Assembly: GCF_002410825.1 (NCBI RefSeq)
Contig: NZ_DHOS01000032.1
Coordinates: 109,721 to 173,720, forward strand
DNA length: 64,000 nt
From: Proteiniphilum sp. UBA5384
Lineage (GTDB): Bacteria; Bacteroidota; Bacteroidia; Bacteroidales; Dysgonomonadaceae
Direction of reading: 5' to 3'
Positions within the stretch are counted from its first letter, which is position 1; each line of letters starts with the position of its first letter. Positions 62,402-64,000 of this stretch are shown in pieces. Under the pieces are notes generated by a model. That model was not told the DNA's origin. It saw only the letters and a list, made by a program, of their open reading frames with translations, and made no database searches. A program made the translations under genes and the position numbers.

Positions 62402-63727
62402 ATGTTTGAAAACTTAAGCGAAAGACTGGAAAGGTCGTTCAAAATACTAAAAGGCCAGGGTAAGATTACCGAGATCAATGTGGCCGAAACGTTGAAAGAT
62501 GTACGTCGTGCCTTGCTGGATGCCGACGTAAATTATAAAACAGCGAAGGAATTCACCGAAACGGTCAAAGAGAAAGCGCTGGGGCAGGATGTGCTCAATG
62601 CAGTGAAGCCGGAACAGATGATGGTAAAGATCGTGCATGACGAACTTGCCACCCTGATGGGAGGCAGTACAGCCGAATTCAATATCAAAGGAAATCCCGC
62701 CATTATCCTGATGTCGGGGTTGCAGGGATCGGGTAAAACTACTTTCTCCGGAAAGCTGGCCAATATGCTGAAAAGCAAACGGGGCAAGAATCCGTTGTTG
62801 GTCGCTTGTGACGTATATCGGCCGGCCGCTATCGACCAGTTAAAAGTGTTGGGCGAACAGATTGGCGTATCGGTTTATGCCGAAGAAGATAACAAGAACC
62901 CGGTCAAGATCGCACAAAACGCAATACAATATGCTCGCCAGCACGGGAAAGACCTGGTCATCATCGATACAGCGGGACGGCTTGCCATTGATGAGGAAAT
63001 GATGAACGAGATCGAGTCGATCAAAAAGGCGATTAATCCGCAAGAGATTCTTTTCGTGGTGGATTCCATGACCGGTCAGGATGCAGTCAATACTGCCAAA
63101 GAATTCAACGAACGACTCGACTTCAACGGTGTGGTACTAACTAAACTTGATGGGGATACCCGTGGTGGTGCGGCATTGTCCATCCGTTCAGTGGTAGATA
63201 AACCGATAAAATTCGTAGGTACGGGAGAGAAGCTGGATGCTATCGACGTGTTCCATCCCGAACGTATGGCGGATCGTATCCTCGGCATGGGTGACATTGT
63301 ATCTCTGGTGGAAAAGGCGCAGGAGCAATACGACGAGGAAGAGGCACGCCGCCTGCAAAAGAAGATCGCCAAGAACCAGTTTGATTTCAATGATTTCATT
63401 GCCCAGATCCAGCAGATCAAGAAGATGGGTAACCTGAAAGACCTGGCATCAATGATTCCCGGTGTGGGTAAACAGATCAAAGACCTCGATATTGACGACG
63501 ATGCATTCAAAGGTATCGAAGCGATTATCCGCTCGATGACTCCTCAGGAGCGTACCAATCCTGAGATACTGAATGGAAGTCGTCGTATCCGTATTGCCAA
63601 GGGTAGTGGCACCAATGTACAGGAGGTAAATAAACTTCTCAAACAGTTTGATGAAACCCGTAAGATGATGCGTATGATGACTTCCGGCGGTGGGCGTCAG
63701 GCTATGCGTAATATGAGAAGACGGTAA
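62402..63727 (+). CDS. ffh: Signal recognition particle protein Ffh
   Basis: The product has 441 residues, normal for Ffh. The N domain is followed by the GTPase G domain with G106-L-Q-G-S-G-K112-T113, D-T-A-G-R-L, T-K-L-D-G-D-T-R-G-G and G-T-G-E-K, then the Met-rich M domain (~300-441; M-G-N-L-K-D-L-A-S-M-I-P-G, I-I-R-S-M-T-P-Q-E-R, G-S-R-R-I-R-I-A-K-G-S-G). With 4.5S RNA it binds signal sequences as they leave the ribosome and docks at FtsY. The gene has its own promoter and is followed 9 bases later by folD. Confidence 0.98.
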   Translation: MFENLSERLERSFKILKGQGKITEINVAETLKDVRRALLDADVNYKTAKEFTETVKEKALGQDVLNAVKPEQMMVKIVHDELATLMGGSTAEFNIKGNPAIILMSGLQGSGKTTFSGKLANMLKSKRGKNPLLVACDVYRPAAIDQLKVLGEQIGVSVYAEEDNKNPVKIAQNAIQYARQHGKDLVIIDTAGRLAIDEEMMNEIESIKKAINPQEILFVVDSMTGQDAVNTAKEFNERLDFNGVVLTKLDGDTRGGAALSIRSVVDKPIKFVGTGEKLDAIDVFHPERMADRILGMGDIVSLVEKAQEQYDEEEARRLQKKIAKNQFDFNDFIAQIQQIKKMGNLKDLASMIPGVGKQIKDLDIDDDAFKGIEAIIRSMTPQERTNPEILNGSRRIRIAKGSGTNVQEVNKLLKQFDETRKMMRMMTSGGGRQAMRNMRRR

Positions 63728-63736
63728 ATTGATGTG

Positions 63737-64000
63737 ATGATGAGAATAATTGATGGAAAAGCGGTAGCCGCTCAGATAAAGAAGGAGATAGCCGAAGAGG
63801 TAGCAAAGATAAAAGCTGCCGGTGGTAAAACGCCGCATCTGGCGGCGGTATTGGTCGGTCACGACGGTGGAAGTGAAACCTATGTGGCCAATAAGGTAAA
63901 ATCGTGCGAAGAGGTGGGGTTTAACTCCACGCTGGTTCGTTATGAAGACGATGTCACCGAAGAAGAGCTGCTTGCCTGTGTAGACCGGTTGAATAACGAT
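63737..64000 (+). CDS. folD: FolD, 3' end outside window
   Basis: The frame begins M-M-R-I-I-D-G-K-A-V-A; either of two adjacent ATGs (63737, 63740) may be used. It runs to the end of the window, giving 88 N-terminal residues. The catalytic lysine motif of FolD is visible in S-E-T-Y-V-A-N-K-V-K-S-C, after L-A-A-V-L-V-G. The enzyme is the bifunctional methylenetetrahydrofolate dehydrogenase/methenyltetrahydrofolate cyclohydrolase of one-carbon metabolism. It lies 9 bases after ffh and is probably co-transcribed with it. Confidence 0.95.
   Translation, partial: MMRIIDGKAVAAQIKKEIAEEVAKIKAAGGKTPHLAAVLVGHDGGSETYVANKVKSCEEVGFNSTLVRYEDDVTEEELLACVDRLNND

Overview
The window looks like the chromosome of a Bacteroidales bacterium (Bacteroidota), probably from the Dysgonomonadaceae/Tannerellaceae side of the order. 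The grounds are a SusC/SusD polysaccharide-utilisation locus (PUL), DUF4998/DUF5000/DUF1735/DUF4361 lipoproteins, a fimbrillin-type lipoprotein, several TAnnTTTG promoter elements typical of the phylum, and a Bacteroidota-style V-type ATPase operon with a DUF2764 subunit. The exact genus is inference.

Layout. (1) Bases 1-2231 are the end of an upstream glycan locus: a truncated DUF5000 discoidin-like protein and a DUF4998-phosphodiester glycosidase (NAGPA) lipoprotein, closed by a strong hairpin terminator. (2) Bases 2340-4720 are a mobile-element graveyard: an apparently intact IS200/IS605 element, a frameshifted 5' fragment of an IS1634-type transposase, an IS982-type transposase with stops and an internal deletion, and the decayed remains of a probable toxin-antitoxin pair. 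(3) Bases 5043-13599 carry three consecutive GH78 alpha-L-rhamnosidases on the plus strand. (4) Bases 13808-35668 form one minus-strand block of 14 genes that reads as a sialic-acid PUL. In transcription order these are a GntR/FCD regulator, a non-exported NanM-like mutarotase, N-acetylneuraminate lyase, an IPT-NHL lipoprotein, SusC, SusD, a DUF1735/DUF4361 protein, an Ig-like/CBM6-like lipoprotein, a DUF4998-GH33 sialidase, a small GH33 sialidase, an unrecognised 826-residue lipoprotein, a third GH33 sialidase, an exported NanM-like mutarotase and an MFS transporter. A GntR-type palindrome lies just upstream of the regulator gene.

(5) Bases 36224-38293 hold a fimbrillin-DUF6359 lipoprotein and a convergent secreted SGNH hydrolase. 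(6) Bases 38644-52764 carry two complete RND efflux operons (adaptor, permease, TolC-type channel), separated by a DUF3810 membrane protein with a HExxH motif and a MATE transporter. (7) Bases 53113-60906 are a V-type ATPase operon (E, DUF2764, A, B, D, I, K); its proteolipid carries the residues that bind Na+ in the Enterococcus hirae enzyme. (8) The window ends with a CDF metal transporter, ffh and the start of folD.

How the sialic-acid block probably works (inference from families): lipoproteins and SusCD bind and import sialylated glycans, the three sialidases release sialic acid, the exported mutarotase speeds anomer conversion, the MFS protein imports the sugar, and the lyase makes N-acetylmannosamine plus pyruvate. 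The ManNAc epimerase and kinase steps are not encoded here. No rRNA, tRNA or CRISPR array was seen.
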